From Macquaria australasica (Eukaryota; Chordata; Actinopteri; Centrarchiformes; Percichthyidae): DNA of 64,000 bases. Location: positions 434,001-498,000 of the forward strand of contig SEMN01000315.1 in NCBI GenBank assembly GCA_005408345.1, given 5' to 3'. Numbering within the stretch: position 1 is the stretch's first letter; each line of letters starts with the position of its first letter. The notes under the pieces are model-generated. The model worked only from the letters and a program-made list of their open reading frames with translations, was not told the DNA's origin and searched no databases. Made by a program: the position numbers and the translations under genes. Of this stretch, positions 34,703 through 47,036 are shown piece by piece.

Positions 34703-34985
34703 AATGGATTTAACTGAGGCACAAACATATCATTGACATATTTGTTGATTTATACTAAAGACTGGACAAATACTTTTCTTGTTCTACTGATTTTATCTTT
34801 TTGAACATAGTGTCTTTTTGTAATGTTGGATGAAAAAGGATCTGGGGAATCATCTTGTTAAGACGAAAACATTTGTTTACTTTTCATGTTGAATTTTGCC
34901 AGTGACATTTTTGCATAAGGACGCCCGGCCAGTATATGAAAGCAGGAGGGTTAACCACTCCCAAGCTTTGTCAGTGCATGTTGTC

Positions 34986-34991
34986 AATAAA
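34986..34991 (+). terminator. il12rb1: Poly(A) signal of il12rb1
   Basis: AATAAA about 285 bp downstream of the stop codon, followed by a T-rich stretch. It is the first canonical hexamer after the gene on the plus strand. Confidence 0.6.
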
Positions 34992-35084
34992 CCCTTTTTT
35001 TAAACTGTGGATAGCAAATCCTAGTTTTAGGTGTTTCTAGACAAAAACTAATTCTGATCATAGACAATTGTTATTTTAGTGCCT

Positions 35085-35365
35085 GTCTGTCAGTCCACCA
35101 CTTTCGTCCAGACTGAAATAACTGTTTGATGGATTGCCATGAAATTTTGTACAGACAATCATGTTCACCTCAGAATTAATTTTAATAACTTCAGTAATCT
35201 CTGACTTTTCATGTAGCGCCATCATCAGGTCATTTCTATTTGTCCAATATTTTTGTTCGTGACCGAAACACCTTCAAAACTAATGACCATCAGCCTCAGC
35301 AACACTTTGTGTTTAGTGCTGCTTTGCATGTTAGCACATGTTAACATGCTAACACTATTAACTCA
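35085..35365 (+). repeat. Dispersed family B repeat, copy 2
   Basis: Contains CCACTTTCGTCCAGACTGAA, GGATTGCCATGAAATTTTGT, CATCAGCCTCAGCAACACTT and ATGTTAGCACATGTTAACATGC. Same order of modules as copies 1 and 3. Confidence 0.65.
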
Positions 35366-36638
35366 AATACTAAATGTAATAAAAAATAATACATGAACAA
35401 TCCCAAAAAAATATTAATTTCTCATGCAATAACTGGAAGTATATAAAGATTCACTATTGAAACAAAGGACTGTATTTGAAGTCAAAAAGAGGAAATATCT
35501 TTGACAAATTATTCAAGAGTAGAAGCACATGACCTGAACAATTTCTACTGTTCTACTGGCAGCATAGCAGTTGTCATCATTTGCAACTTTTTTTATTATC
35601 AATGTATATATAATTAATACATTTACTTCACCATGACTGCAAAGATCAAAAACACATTTTTGACCTCAACTTTTAAACTTTTTTAAGAGTTTGGTTACAG
35701 CCTCACATTATTGTAAAATATAATTGAACCGGAGGTTAACCTCCGAGATACACCAATAAAATCACCATAAAATATCAGTTTTACTGTAAAGAGTCTGGCC
35801 CGTTGTTGGTCAGTGTAAAATGAAATTTGAGACTTCAGAAACAAAGTACCAGTGTATGTGATAGCTGAGCAGCACAAATGTGAGCCCGGCAAGAGCTGAA
35901 CATGTGACAGGAAGTGGTCCCAAAAAAACGATGACCTTAAAAAAAAAAAGGTAGCTTGCGCAAAGTGAAATGCTAGATTACTCATAACCAAAGAGACTTC
36001 TGTGGTATTTTGATCTACTTTGTTCAAACTAGAACATGTGTAGATTTTTGAAAAGTGACGACAGACTTACAGCATTTTCCACAACACTGCACTTTAACTC
36101 CTCGGCAGAAAAAAAGGTCTTTTTTCCTGGTTCCTCTTTTTCTTTATTTGGTTAGACCCCACCCACATTAACAATATTTCAGCATAGTTGACAGTTTCCT
36201 TTACAAGGGGTTACAATATTCACAAGGTCTTTTATATCCAAACAATTCAACATGAAAATATGCATAAAATAAATCAGAACAAGATAATCATCAATAATCA
36301 TCTCTACACTGAAAACAGCCAACGTAAATAACACAAAAATATCAAAATAAAACTAAGTTCACCTTAAATATACACATTCAGTCCAATATACACAGGGAAA
36401 TATCCATATTTTTTTATCAAAGAAATTGATTTCCAGAGCATCTTGTCTCACTATAAAGAAGTCATATTAGACTACCTGCAGTCCAGTACCTTGCTAAGTA
36501 TCTGATCCTTCAGTTATCCGTCCCCATGTTCCCCCATTACCTCCATCAGTGGTGTCCATCTTTCCCTCTGTAATCGTAGCATACATGTCATTTTTTCCAT
36601 TGTATGAATAGTTCTAAGAATTGTTAACCACTCAGCAC

Positions 36639-36640
<2 letters not shown>

Positions 36641-36699
<59 letters not shown>
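36641..36699 (+). repeat. (GT)n microsatellite
   Basis: About 29 uninterrupted GT units. Confidence 0.95.
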
Positions 36700-36700
<1 letters not shown>

Positions 36701-37364
36701 TTCTGTCTGTCCTGACCACAGACAGCAGGCTAACATCTGATAAACGCGATGTGTGGTGAAGAAAATACATGAAGCCATACCACTGTGTTCTGTCTGTGTG
36801 CAGAATGTTACAGATTTTTAGTTTAAATAGGTTAAATAGGAAAAGGTTATTATGCTTGAGTAAAACATTGTAAGATAATAATTATATCATTTTTAGGCAA
36901 ATGTATTCTTTATAGAATTTCTCATTGTAGAAGATTAAACTATTTTTATTGACCATAACGTAGTCACATATATCCTTTCAGAGACATGCAAATTGTGCAA
37001 CAATAATCAGGTCGGGAGTTGAAATGTAAATTTTTTTTTTAACTTTAACTCTTTGACAGCAGCTTGTTTGCTGCCCTGTTCACCGGCCATAAACGCAGGC
37101 TAACATTTTATTCAGATTTATTGTTTTCATGAATGAAGGTTGGGGACTCTAGGGTCCAACAGTTGCATAGGGACCACAGAAATTAGGATTACATATAAAA
37201 AAATGTATTTGCATAACAGCTAATTGTACTGAAAATATTGTAGACCATCTAAACACTGAAGAAATGAAAACAGATGACATAAACTGTCTTTGCAATGACA
37301 GCATGAGGCACCAGCTAAATGGAAATATCTTTGAAGACAGAGGAACCTGAGATTTCCATCCATA

Positions 37365-37565
37365 CAGGTCACCTGGACAGGTCGCCAGTCTGTCACAGGG
37401 TTAACACATATAGACAGACAACCATTCACACACACATTCACAGACTCAGGCAGTTTAGAGTCACCAGTTAAACTAACCTGCATGTCTTTGGACTGTGGGA
37501 GGAAACCCACGCAGACATGGGGAGAAGAGACAAACTCCACACAGAAAGAAGAAGCCGGGTTGAGC
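37365..37565 (-). repeat. L2-like dispersed repeat fragment, copy 2 (inverted)
   Basis: Contains GGTCACCTGGACAGGTCGCC, CATGTCTTTGGACTGTGGGA and GGAAACCCACGCAGACATGG, the reverse of copy 1 plus its usual continuation. The minus-strand open frame through it is a repeat artefact. Confidence 0.7.
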
Positions 37566-38262
37566 CTAACCAGTTCCAGTAATTCAATTTTTACTTGATA
37601 TTTAATGAACAAAGCGGCTAAAAAGGTTTGTAATCGCCATCTTAGATTGTCAAATAATGTCTTACAGCTTCGGCAACGGGATCTGGACCAATGATCATTA
37701 TTTTTTTCCTTGTCAGTATTTATTTCAGGAACTTTTCATATCATTTGGATTGAAAAAGAGGTACAAGTGTCTGTCATCATGTAATCATATAAAATGAGAA
37801 GTAATGACTTGTTTTCTCACGTGACCGAAGTGACCCTGCAGGACTGAAATCCTCCTGATGATGCACACCTGATGTCAGATTAAGATGTCATAACATAATG
37901 TATGTTGTGGTTTGGTTTAATGGTGGTCTAACAACACTAAAAGCAAACGATGTCTGTCTCTATACCAGCAGCCGTCCAATGGGAAGGGATGAGCAATGTG
38001 CACCTTTAGATTCAGTCATGTCAGTGAATATACAGTAGTTTTATGAACAAAATTAGGAGTTTTGTTTTGAATTATTTTTGTCAAACAATAAAACTGTCAG
38101 TGTTGCCTTTGAGCTCTGATGCACTTTATACTTGTATACTTGTACAGGTAAATAAATTAAACTAAGCCAGTGTCTTTCCCCCTTTTTATCTGGTTTCCTC
38201 CATTAATACGCTGTAATACTTCAGCAGTTCATTTTTATGTCACATGTTGTAATGCAGGTTGT

Positions 38263-38277
38263 CCAACAGAGGGCAGG
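38263..38277 (+). promoter_or_regulatory. CTCF-like site 1
   Basis: CCAACAGAGGGCAGG matches 13 of 15 positions of CCASYAGRKGGCRSY. About 470 bp from a stronger site in the same orientation. Confidence 0.3.
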
Positions 38278-38735
38278 ATAGAGGCCTCATTTTGGATTTT
38301 AAATCAATCAATTATATTTTAGGTAAAAATGAAAAAGTTGTAAGTGATAATAATAGTGATATTGATTTAAATATTTTCTTTTTTCTCAGTTTTTAAAGTG
38401 TAGATTTCTTTTTTTTAAGTCTATGTAATAAATGTACTGTTTTTATACTGTCTTGGTATTTATGACAATGATGAACTTACTCTGCATAATTCATATGCAT
38501 TCAAACTTTTTATTCATACATTTCTACCAATGTCTCATTCTTTAAAAACAAATATCCATATCTTCAGATGATCCTACCAGTATTTTGCCTCTGCAGCAGC
38601 CAAATTTACTCTCCTAAATTTAATTTTCTCTTCTGCAAAGCAACACACAGCTTGTGTCTGTCTTGTGGTTTCAAAATAAAAGAGACCCTACAGGCCGGGA
38701 TTAAAAACTGCAGCCATCTGTGCTGTGACTCATTG

Positions 38736-38750
38736 CCACCAGAGGGCGGT
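38736..38750 (+). promoter_or_regulatory. CTCF site 2, full consensus match
   Basis: CCACCAGAGGGCGGT fits the 15-bp CTCF core CCASYAGRKGGCRSY at every position. It lies between il12rb1 and the ITIM/ITSM receptor gene, where a domain boundary would be plausible. Occupancy cannot be judged from sequence. Confidence 0.45.
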
Positions 38751-39959
38751 GTCAGCTGCAGTTATGGCCAAAAAGGAAAGTGTCTCACAAACCTTTGAGT
38801 TGACCAATAATCTCAGAGTTCACCAAATAACAAAATTCCCCCTTCAGATATACATTACATACAAAAATTAAAAATTTTTACAATGTACATGTGGACACAT
38901 TTTTGAGTGTTGGCTTGAAAGTGACATGACATGCAAATGTGCTAAAAACGTTGCGTTTGGGATGCTTTTGCTCCCAATCAGAAAAGTTAGAGAGCGATGG
39001 TCCAGAGAGGTAGAGAGGCTGAGCAGTTATCAATATGGTGTGGGAAGATGGGTGTGTAGAAATAAATATACTGTAGGTGGAGACTGTGCGTAATTAGGGA
39101 GAGATGTGTGAAAAGAAAATCTCAACTGCAAAATGTAAATATAAAAGGGAAAGATATGTATCACCTGCAAATCAAGACTCAGTGTGTGATAATGGTCCAA
39201 AATCTTGGTTTGAAAGGCAAGTGAAACACTTGATCTATTATCTGCTGTTCTTTGTTTGCATGGAACATCACATCAAACTAATCTGACATATTAGCTGTGA
39301 CGCACATTATGACTGTACTTTGTCAGCGTCCACTCATCTACAACATATCATACCGTCATGCAGCATTGTTAGAAATAAAATGTCATAATTTCCGAAGGCA
39401 CCATTAATTCATCAGTGCCTTTTATTGGTGTCAGTCAGTTATCAGGGAATTATACTATTAATAAATCTCCAGTATTATGTAATTAACAAAAACATGACTC
39501 ACATTGTCACAGAGAGGAGGAGGTTCACTAATCGGAGCAGAAATCCAGCAGAAGTACTTTGTGAGGAAGACATATCACTACGCTGCATGCTGCAAACTGG
39601 GCATTTCATGTTTGTTTTGTTTTTTCAAAGTGTCTCTGGTGGACAGTGAGGGGGAAATGACATTAACTTTCTTCGCTGACATCTGTAACCTTCCCATTTT
39701 TAGATTAAGATAAGAGCTCGCTGCTCTTTCTGCTGATGTCAAGTGGAAAACAGGATCTATGTCAACCTCACACCTACAGGTTGACAGCACTGCAGTATGT
39801 GATTATTAACAAACAGTTGTTATTTCCACCACTACCATTTCCAGAACACTCTGGTTTCAACCCAAAGAGTTGAGTAGCTTATAGCAGACCTTTCAATTCG
39901 GCTTTAAAGCGCACTGACAGAACTCTTTGTGTCGTCTGGTATCTACTTTTGACAACCTT

Positions 39960-39961
<2 letters not shown>

Positions 39962-39997
<36 letters not shown>
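39962..39997 (+). repeat. (TAA)n microsatellite
   Basis: About a dozen AAT/TAA units. Confidence 0.95.
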
Positions 39998-39999
<2 letters not shown>

Positions 40000-40416
40000 G
40001 AATAACAGTTAGAAATTAAAGTCTTTATGTAATAATAGACAAAGAATCTGTACAAAATCACCAGCCTTAAACAAATGTGGTTATTATTGATTGAGTAAAA
40101 AAAATGGATGTGTGTAACGGCTCAATGAAACAGGTTGTGGACTCAAATGAGACCAAACAGGATTCGGCACCAGGCCAGTATTTAAACCAGGCAACCAAGT
40201 TCAAAGGGGCAAAACAGGCAGGAAGAAACAAGAAGGCTGAAATGAGTTGCACAATAGACCAGTGGTCAGTGGTGGAAAGTAACTAAGTGCATTTACTCAA
40301 GTACTGTACTACATTTATTTGACAGATATAGGTACTAGTTACTTCTCAGATTAAGATTTTACATTAAAAAACATATGAGGAGCATATAAAATACAATTTA
40401 TTGTTTAAGATTAAAC

Positions 40417-40777
40417 CAGTGGTTCCCAAACTTTTTTTGCAACTTTTTTAGCTGTGTGTAGTTGGGACCCTTTATCATGTTTCAGATGATGTGAGTATGA
40501 GTTGTTAGCAGTTCCACCAAGGAAACATTTCCCCTCTAAACGTCTCACATGGTTTCATTTAAATTATTGTTCTTTGGTCCAAAGAGGTGAAATAATCCAG
40601 TGTTTTGCAAAAAAGTAAATAGTAGAGAAAAATACAATATAAATATGAAAACATATTTGTGTGTCAGAACTTTTTTTTTTCTTCTTCTTCTTTCCTCTCC
40701 CGTTAATCATCTCACGACCCCTCACATTTATCTGGCGACCCTCTGGAGGGGCCCGACCCCTAGGTTGGGAACCACTG
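40417..40777. mobile_element. hAT-type MITE, 361 bp, with terminal inverted repeats
   Basis: Ends CAGTGGTTCCCAAACTT and AGGTTGGGAACCACTG are near-perfect inverted repeats with the CAGTG...CACTG termini of hAT elements. The flanking 8-mers GATTAAAC and GACTAAAG agree at 6 of 8 positions, the duplication size hAT uses. There is no transposase. A copy of its right half plus host flank occurs at 42080-42271. Confidence 0.75.
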
Positions 40778-40989
40778 GACTAAAGTAGCTAAGTGTATAT
40801 AAAGTAGTAAACAGTAAAACAGTAAAATGCTGCTTGCAGATCGATGCATCAGTATTAAAAATCTAATAATGTCACATAGAATAATGTATCAGTCACAGGG
40901 GACATTTTACTGCTGAACAAGTACTTTTACTTTCGATACATTTTACAGCTAATACTGTACTTTTACTTAAGTAGTATTATGAATGCAGG

Positions 40990-41405
40990 CCTTTTGTCAG
41001 GATCCTAAGGACTCATGTGGACTTGTGTGTTTTTTGGGGTTTTGTGTTTCCTGTTTTATTTTGTAATCCCTGTTCTTGTTTTCTTGTGTATTTTTACTTC
41101 CTGTCTTTGTTCTTTCCCGCCTGTTTTGATTGTTTTCACCTGTGTCTTGTCATGCACCTGTTTCTGTTTCCCTCGTTGTCTCCTCCCTTATATATACCGG
41201 TCCTTTCCCTTTGTTCTCTGTCGTGTCATTGATGTTTGTTTGGTTTGCCAGTTTCCTGTGCTCTGGGTTTCTCTGTGTTTTCCCTGCGTGTGTCTTCTGG
41301 AGTTTTTTGTAGTGGTGTAATAAATCACCTTGCTGCATTCTACCTGCCATTGTCTGCATTTGGGTCCCTTGTCCTGCTGCTGAGATGGCAAACCGTAACA
41401 CCTTT
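40990..41405 (+). mobile_element. Solo LTR of an LTR retrotransposon with 5-bp target-site duplication
   Basis: The body is 40995-41400 (406 bp), beginning TGTCAGGATCC and ending CCGTAACA (TG...CA). It is flanked by a perfect CCTTT duplication at 40990-40994 and 41401-41405. It has a TATA-like CTTATATATACC near 41189 and an AATAAA poly(A) signal near 41320, the U3-R-U5 order expected of an LTR. No internal coding region or second LTR is present, so it is a recombined solo copy. Open frames of up to 101 codons inside it are LTR sequence. Confidence 0.85.
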
Positions 41406-41479
41406 TACTTAGAGTATTTATACATTGTTGTATTGGTACTTTTACTTAAGTAAAGGATCTGAATACTTCAACTACTACG

Positions 41480-41650
41480 AGTGTTTTCCAACTTGGGAAC
41501 CCCCAACGGCTCCTAAGATAAATGTGAGGGGTCACAAGATGATCACAGGGATAAAAGGATTATTAAATGTATACAAGTATACACTTTTTTTTTTTTTACA
41601 CAAATGTGTGATTACTTTTTAATAGTTGCTTTTCTAATGAAATTGATTTC
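41480..41650 (-). repeat. Diverged copy of the same MITE family
   Basis: TTTTCCAACTTGGGAACCCC, GATAAATGTGAGGGGTCACA and AGATGATCACAGGG correspond to the reverse of the 40671-40777 part of the MITE, with clear divergence. Confidence 0.5.
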
Positions 41651-42039
41651 TTTCATGACTTCAGGCGCCTGAAAGTTCTTCAAATAAAACAATGTGAGAA
41701 GGAAAACTCACTCTCACTGTTTGTCCTCGTCTGCATTCATCATTTAAATGTTGCTGTCAGAAGATGCAACAGCTCATAGCACAGTTATGGAAATGTTTGG
41801 CTTGTTTATGAGAAACCATGATACGGTAGAGGTGGGTGTTATGTTGTGCAAAGTGCAGAGACATTATTTGCTGGTGAAGGTGCAACAGGTATAAGCAAAC
41901 ATGCTCACTAACAAACAACAGTGAAGTCCAGCTTCGCCTCAAAGAAGTGAGAGATTATCTTCAGGGTTCCTATCGAGGCCTTTGCTCCTTCAAATACTGA
42001 GCAGATACATCAGATATTTCTGTTTTATTCTGCAAAATA

Positions 42040-42320
42040 GTGTCACAGAAATTAAAATACACCTTCCACTCAAAAAAGAGATTTTTTTTTTTCTTCTTCT
42101 TTCCTCTCCCGTTAATCATCTCACGACCCCTCACATTTATCTGGCGACCCTCTGGAGGGGCCTGACCCCTAGGTTGGGAACCACTGGACTAAAGTAGCTA
42201 AGTGTATATAAAGTAGTAAACAGTAAAACAGTAAAATGCTGCTTGCAGATTGATGCATCAGTATTAAAATAATGTCACAGAAGTTAAAATACACCTTCCA
42301 CTCAAAAAAGAGATTTTTTT
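42040..42320 (+). repeat. Templated insertion: 190-bp copy of 40671-40880 between 48-bp direct repeats
   Basis: 42080-42271 copies 40671-40880 at about 98% identity (two substitutions and small length changes). It includes the right half of the MITE and about 90 bp of host sequence past its end. The insert is bracketed by a duplicated segment TGTCACAGAA(A/G)TTAAAATACACC...AGATTTTTTTT at 42040-42080 and 42272-42320. Because host flank was copied, this is not transposition. Confidence 0.8.
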
Positions 42321-45269
42321 TGCTTTTTCTTACTTCACTTGGATGTTTGACCTTCACTGCACAGAATGATGTACTTGCAGAGTTTGACTAGAAGGCTGTT
42401 TTTAAGCCAGTCATGGTCCTGTGCCACTTGCCACAAGTATGCTGTAGAGAATGAGAATGTATTGAAGTAGGAGACATCTTGTGTGCAGCAGCTAAACCTT
42501 TGAAATGAACAATATTTTCAATAGTGAGAATGAGTAGATGTAATTGAACTTTTTTATGAAGAAACGTGACACAAAAACATATAATTGAAAGCAGAGTATT
42601 TTCACATGTCTTGAAAGATGTCTTGAGGGGATCCGAAAGAAAAGAAGGGCCCCTCGGTGTTACTCAAGAGAGTTCGTGGAAAGAAACACTCAGAATCCAA
42701 TTTAAAAGTTAGATGTTTCAGCTGAGGTCTTACTTAACTATAATGTAATATTTTCACAAGGCATATGTATTGTTTGCTCACAGCAAAGCCATATTAATCT
42801 ACCTAATTTTTTCAAGGGGTTTTTTGTTACTTTCTCCCTCTACAAGAAAGGGGAAAATGAGAGGCTCATAATGACCCTCCGGTTCCTCCCAGTCCCTGTG
42901 CATTGTGTATGTACTGTGTTGCTTTTATGTACTATTCGAGTACCCAGCAGACAATACTGTACATGGCAGCTGCATTATATTTTGCCTCCAGCCCAAGAAA
43001 CCCACCAGTATTTCCTTAGCACTACCTAGCCCCGGTTTGTTGTGTGTCAGTTAGTTTGTGGTGTGTTCATTAAGCACAAATTTGTTGAGGAATGTGCATC
43101 AGGTAAACATAATATCAACTGAAATAATAACTAAACTTTTCAGTTAATATTATACAGTAGTGGTGCATGTTACCAAACAGTTTTACAATTACCAAAATTA
43201 CCACAAACTAACCTGGATTGGTTAATCCAACCTGGTCTGTGGTTACGTAAAATCTTGTAACTGGCATGACTTTTTGTTTCCATTGATCAAATGACTATAA
43301 AAAAAATATCAAATTGAAGGAGAAGCATGACTTTTCTGGGGGTTTACCCTCCTACATGCCTGGGCTGTGAGAGAAAATGTCTCATTTAGTTAGCTCTCTC
43401 TCTCTCTTCCTTACGTTGGCTGTTTGTTCAGTTTTATCATGAAATGAAACTGACTGTCTTGTTTAGCTGTATTAGCTGAAGCCTTAACCGGAACTGTAAG
43501 AAAAGTAAGGCAGATGAACCCATACATGCATACCATACATAAGCCACCCTGCAACAGGGCTGACTTTAGCCTTCCCGGGGGGGGGCTCTATGCAAAATCA
43601 AAAGTACTAATCATACAAATTCTGCAGTGTTCATATCTAGGTTTCATTGTATTAAATGCTGAACTAGCACCTGCAGCTGGGACCCTGTATGCAACCTCAG
43701 AGAGACAACACCACGTAGGCTGCACAGAAAAAACAAATGGTGGGGTTATATCTGATTTCCTCGGGCTAGCCCCACTGATGCACTAAAAGTAGCTGCTGCG
43801 TGAGAACAACAGCGTAAGTATGGAGGATCAATGCTGCATGATTTTACATACCAAAGGTTTGGTAAGACCAGGTCAGGTTGGCAAAACTTGTGCCACAAAG
43901 AAGTGTGGTCTTTGAGCTTCCCCTGGTTGAACTTTGACTCAGTTTAACCAGTACGATTACGTCTGCCTGGAGAGCGGCTTTGACATTTGTACCAGGGTTT
44001 CCGACATTGAAACTGTGGTACAAAAGACAAAGAGAGGGAATCAACAGCAGTTAATGTGAGACTTTTTTGTTTTACACGGTGAAGTGTGCACATTGTCTTT
44101 TTATCTCATTTTAAACACGACCTTGAACATGCACGACTGCCACCAAAATAAGACGTATTTTCTGTCACTTACATGAGACTCATAGATCCAACATTGATGA
44201 ACAAAGGACATTATTCGCACACAAAATAATAAAGTTTATTGCTGTATTTTGACATTCATTCCTAACATAATGTGCATTTTAAGAAGAAACAGTTCAGTAG
44301 TATGTGAAATAATAACACCTGACAGGACAAGAAACTTGGTAGATTTCAAGATTGACAGAACAGAGAAACTTCGGTCTGTCTGGTTTGTGCCAATAAATAA
44401 AAACAAACCACATCATCGTTTACTAGCTTGGTTGGTTATTTTCCTTCCTGAGTAACAACCGACATCCAGGCTGATACTTAATGTGACTATCTGCCACTGA
44501 TGAACAGATATGTTGAGTGATAATACATGGATAACACACATTAATAATATCAATATGAGGCACTGAGAACATAAATCAATACTTTATCTGACTAATCTAT
44601 CAAAACATCAGTAAGCACCTGCTAAAAGAGAACTTCAGAGGCCATGCAGTGGAAACAGGCAGTGAGATAGTGTCAGATAGTTATTGTATGTGTCAAACTG
44701 TCACTCTACAGTAAATGGAAAATCACACTCGTGACCTGTGAATATATACAGTACTGTTGAGACGATAACAGAACTCTAAACTACAAATAAAATATCACTG
44801 TTTCCTAAGTTTCATTTCACTAATGGATCCTAGTTTTGTTGATTTTAACAGAAGAACGGTGATGAGTCAAAACTGTGATAAACGCAAAGCTGAAAAACAA
44901 GACCGACAGAAAAGGTTAAAATTACTAAACCTGAAACCCAAAGGAAGCGTGTAAAGATATCACGCCCCCTCACTGAAGATAAAAATATTAATAAACAAAT
45001 CATAGATGTTACTACAGCAAAGTAGGAGGAGCAGGAGTCCCGATTTAACCTGGGGAGAAGTTTAAGCAAAAACAGATAGAATTTCCTTTTGGAAATAAAT
45101 GTCAGTGAACTTTAAAGACTAATGGTCTCTGATTGCTTGAATAAATATTTTAATATCTTGTCAGAATCTTGTCTCAGAAATGTATTTATAAATGTGGAGA
45201 TAATGTTAGCTACAGGTACTTTAGCTTTACTGTGGCTTAAAGGCTGGCCTTGTTCTATACAGTTTTGTT
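42321..45269. other. Intergenic DNA with no recognised gene
   Basis: AT-rich, with a G-run at 43570. A 90-codon open frame at 43514-43786 has no recognisable domain or splice structure. Nothing else can be supported. Confidence 0.55.
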
Positions 45270-45560
45270 ATTATCAACAAATCCCATGAAAAGACCAAAA
45301 CCAACAATGTGTTAGTCCGTCTCTCAATACTTTTTGACTTCCCTGTCCTGTCTGTGGCACTCAGCCCTGAGCCCATTCGATCCTACTGAACATGTAAATA
45401 TTTAAAAATGGCTCAAAAGTATATGGTTTCATTTTTAAAATATATGTTGAAAGGCCTCTGTAATTTACTAAAACTGCTGGGCACTGTAGTTTTTAGTAAT
45501 GTTACTCAAACAGGAATAAATAGTGCATCTTTGGGGGACTATTCTGTGGTGTATTAATAC
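45270..45560 (-). repeat. Dispersed family C repeat, copy 2 (inverted)
   Basis: Contains CAACAAATCCCATGAAAAGA, TGTCTGTGGCACTCAGCCCT and CTGCTGGGCACTGTAGTTTT, the reverse-order counterparts of copy 1. Related words continue near 46020-46110. Confidence 0.55.
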
Positions 45561-46496
45561 GGGGAGTATTTACAGCAGCAGGACGGTGAATGTGGTATTG
45601 ACTCCAAATAAACTACAGTGCCCATGTTCACCATAATGAAGCAACATGTCACGCAGTGCAACAGTGTGGCTCACTGATGTGTCCTTAATAATAGTTTCTG
45701 GACAACAATGGAGGTCTATGGCACAGAGGAATAAGCTACATCAGGTTAGTTAATTGTTAGTAAGATCAATTCAGGGTTTGTCATTGGATGCAGACGAAGT
45801 CTGGTCTGTTTAATAAAGTACCACAATCCATTGCCTGTCCACTGTGTCATTGCATCGGTGAATATTTTTTCTATTTCTTTGTTATGACCGGCTAAATATT
45901 CTCTGTATTAATTGAAATGTATTTATAGTATATTTTTTGCACGTACGAGGGTGCATGTGTACGGTACCCTCCCAACCGCCACCCCCACTAAATAGGGCTC
46001 CCCCGAAAGCCACAGTGTGATTCAAACGCTGGATCAATTCATTGTTGGTTTTGGTCTTTTTATGGCATTTGTTAACAATAACAAAGATAGAGAATCTCAC
46101 CAGACTTTCCCTTTAAGGGTTTAGTGGCCACCAGATGACCCTGAAACAAATAAAGAGGAAACAAAAAGCAAAACAAATCAAAAGGTTAGTTTGTTACTGT
46201 AACATTATGTGTGCTGGCTTGTGGTTTGCCACAGCAACTATCAACATTTCAATCTCGAGACCACCAAAGACAAAGTGACACCTACATACTTACGACCCGT
46301 GCAGAGCAGTGACTCTTCCCCTCCAAACTCTTTTGCTTGCAAATTATTGCAATGAGCCCACAGGCTGGGATGATCCATTATTGTTTTACAAAAAGTATTC
46401 ATCACACTTACTAGAAATATATTTTTAGATTATATATAAGTCATCTTGCATACCTTCACTCAAACCAAGACCAGCTGGTTTACATTTAGCTATATG

Positions 46497-46649
46497 TCAC
46501 ACTCGTCTCTTTTCTGGGAGATAACTGACACCAGCGTACTCTGTATCACTTGGACTAATCTCCAAAACTGCCGAAGGTCTTTTGGGAAAGTCCAGGACGC
46601 TGTAGACCAGTGAGGGTGCAGGCACACTGTTGGACGCTTCAACTGTTTC
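46497..46649 (-). other. Terminal exon with ITIM and ITSM
   Basis: Begins after GTCGTTGCAG in phase 0 and encodes 50 residues. Contains [12 protein letters not shown], a consensus ITIM, and [17 protein letters not shown], a consensus ITSM, with the two tyrosines 22 residues apart. PD-1 and BTLA have the same order with about 25 residues between tyrosines. Such pairs recruit SHP-1/SHP-2 or SAP-type SH2 proteins. Confidence 0.87.
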
Positions 46650-46982
46650 CTGCAACGACAATCAGAGTCAAGCTGAAAGAATTTCTGAAGACATTTGAAT
46701 TATTTACTTATGTATGTACGTACTTATATATGACATTTATATCTTTAAAGATGGGCAAAGAGACGAGTGTGTTCTTACTTGTACTGTGTGATTAGAGGTT
46801 TGTTGTGGTGGCTGTTGTTTGTCTGTATAAGAAGCAAAACAGGTGAAATATTGAGTCAGTGAGGCAAATAATCAACTTAAGACATCAAGACAAGTGGATT
46901 TTAATTTACCACTAATCAACATCTTTGCTTTGTTAGAAGGTCTGAAAATGTAAAGTTAGTCAAAGGGTAGGAAATCTGAATG

Positions 46983-47036
<54 letters not shown>

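Larger units (their letters stand above)
34703..40260. other. Intergenic DNA downstream of il12rb1
   Basis: Contains the il12rb1 3' UTR, a family B copy, a GT microsatellite, an L2-like fragment, two CTCF-like sites and a TAA microsatellite, each listed. The rest is AT-rich with no supported gene. The open frames here are short and lack domains. Confidence 0.6.
40268..41470 (+). mobile_element. AAGTAC-rich DNA element, copy 2, carrying two nested insertions
   Basis: Begins CAGTGGTGGAAAGTAACTAA and GTGCATTTACTCAAGTACTG and ends GTACTTTTACTTAAGTAAAG with GATCTGAATACTTC. The element is interrupted by a hAT-type MITE (40417-40777) and a solo LTR (40995-41400). Removing these two leaves the expected family order, which gives the relative age: outer element first, then the insertions. 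Confidence 0.65.

Noticed and set aside
37220..37612. 130-codon minus-strand open frame
   Set aside because: Runs through the L2-like dispersed repeat; residues are the translation of that repeat.
41015..41320. 101-codon Cys/Phe-rich open frame with apparent hydrophobic segments
   Set aside because: Lies wholly within the solo LTR, which is T-rich; composition explains the hydrophobicity.
46983..47036. Regular GACA repeats considered as a CRISPR-like array
   Set aside because: Simple 4-bp microsatellite without spacers; the genome is eukaryotic.
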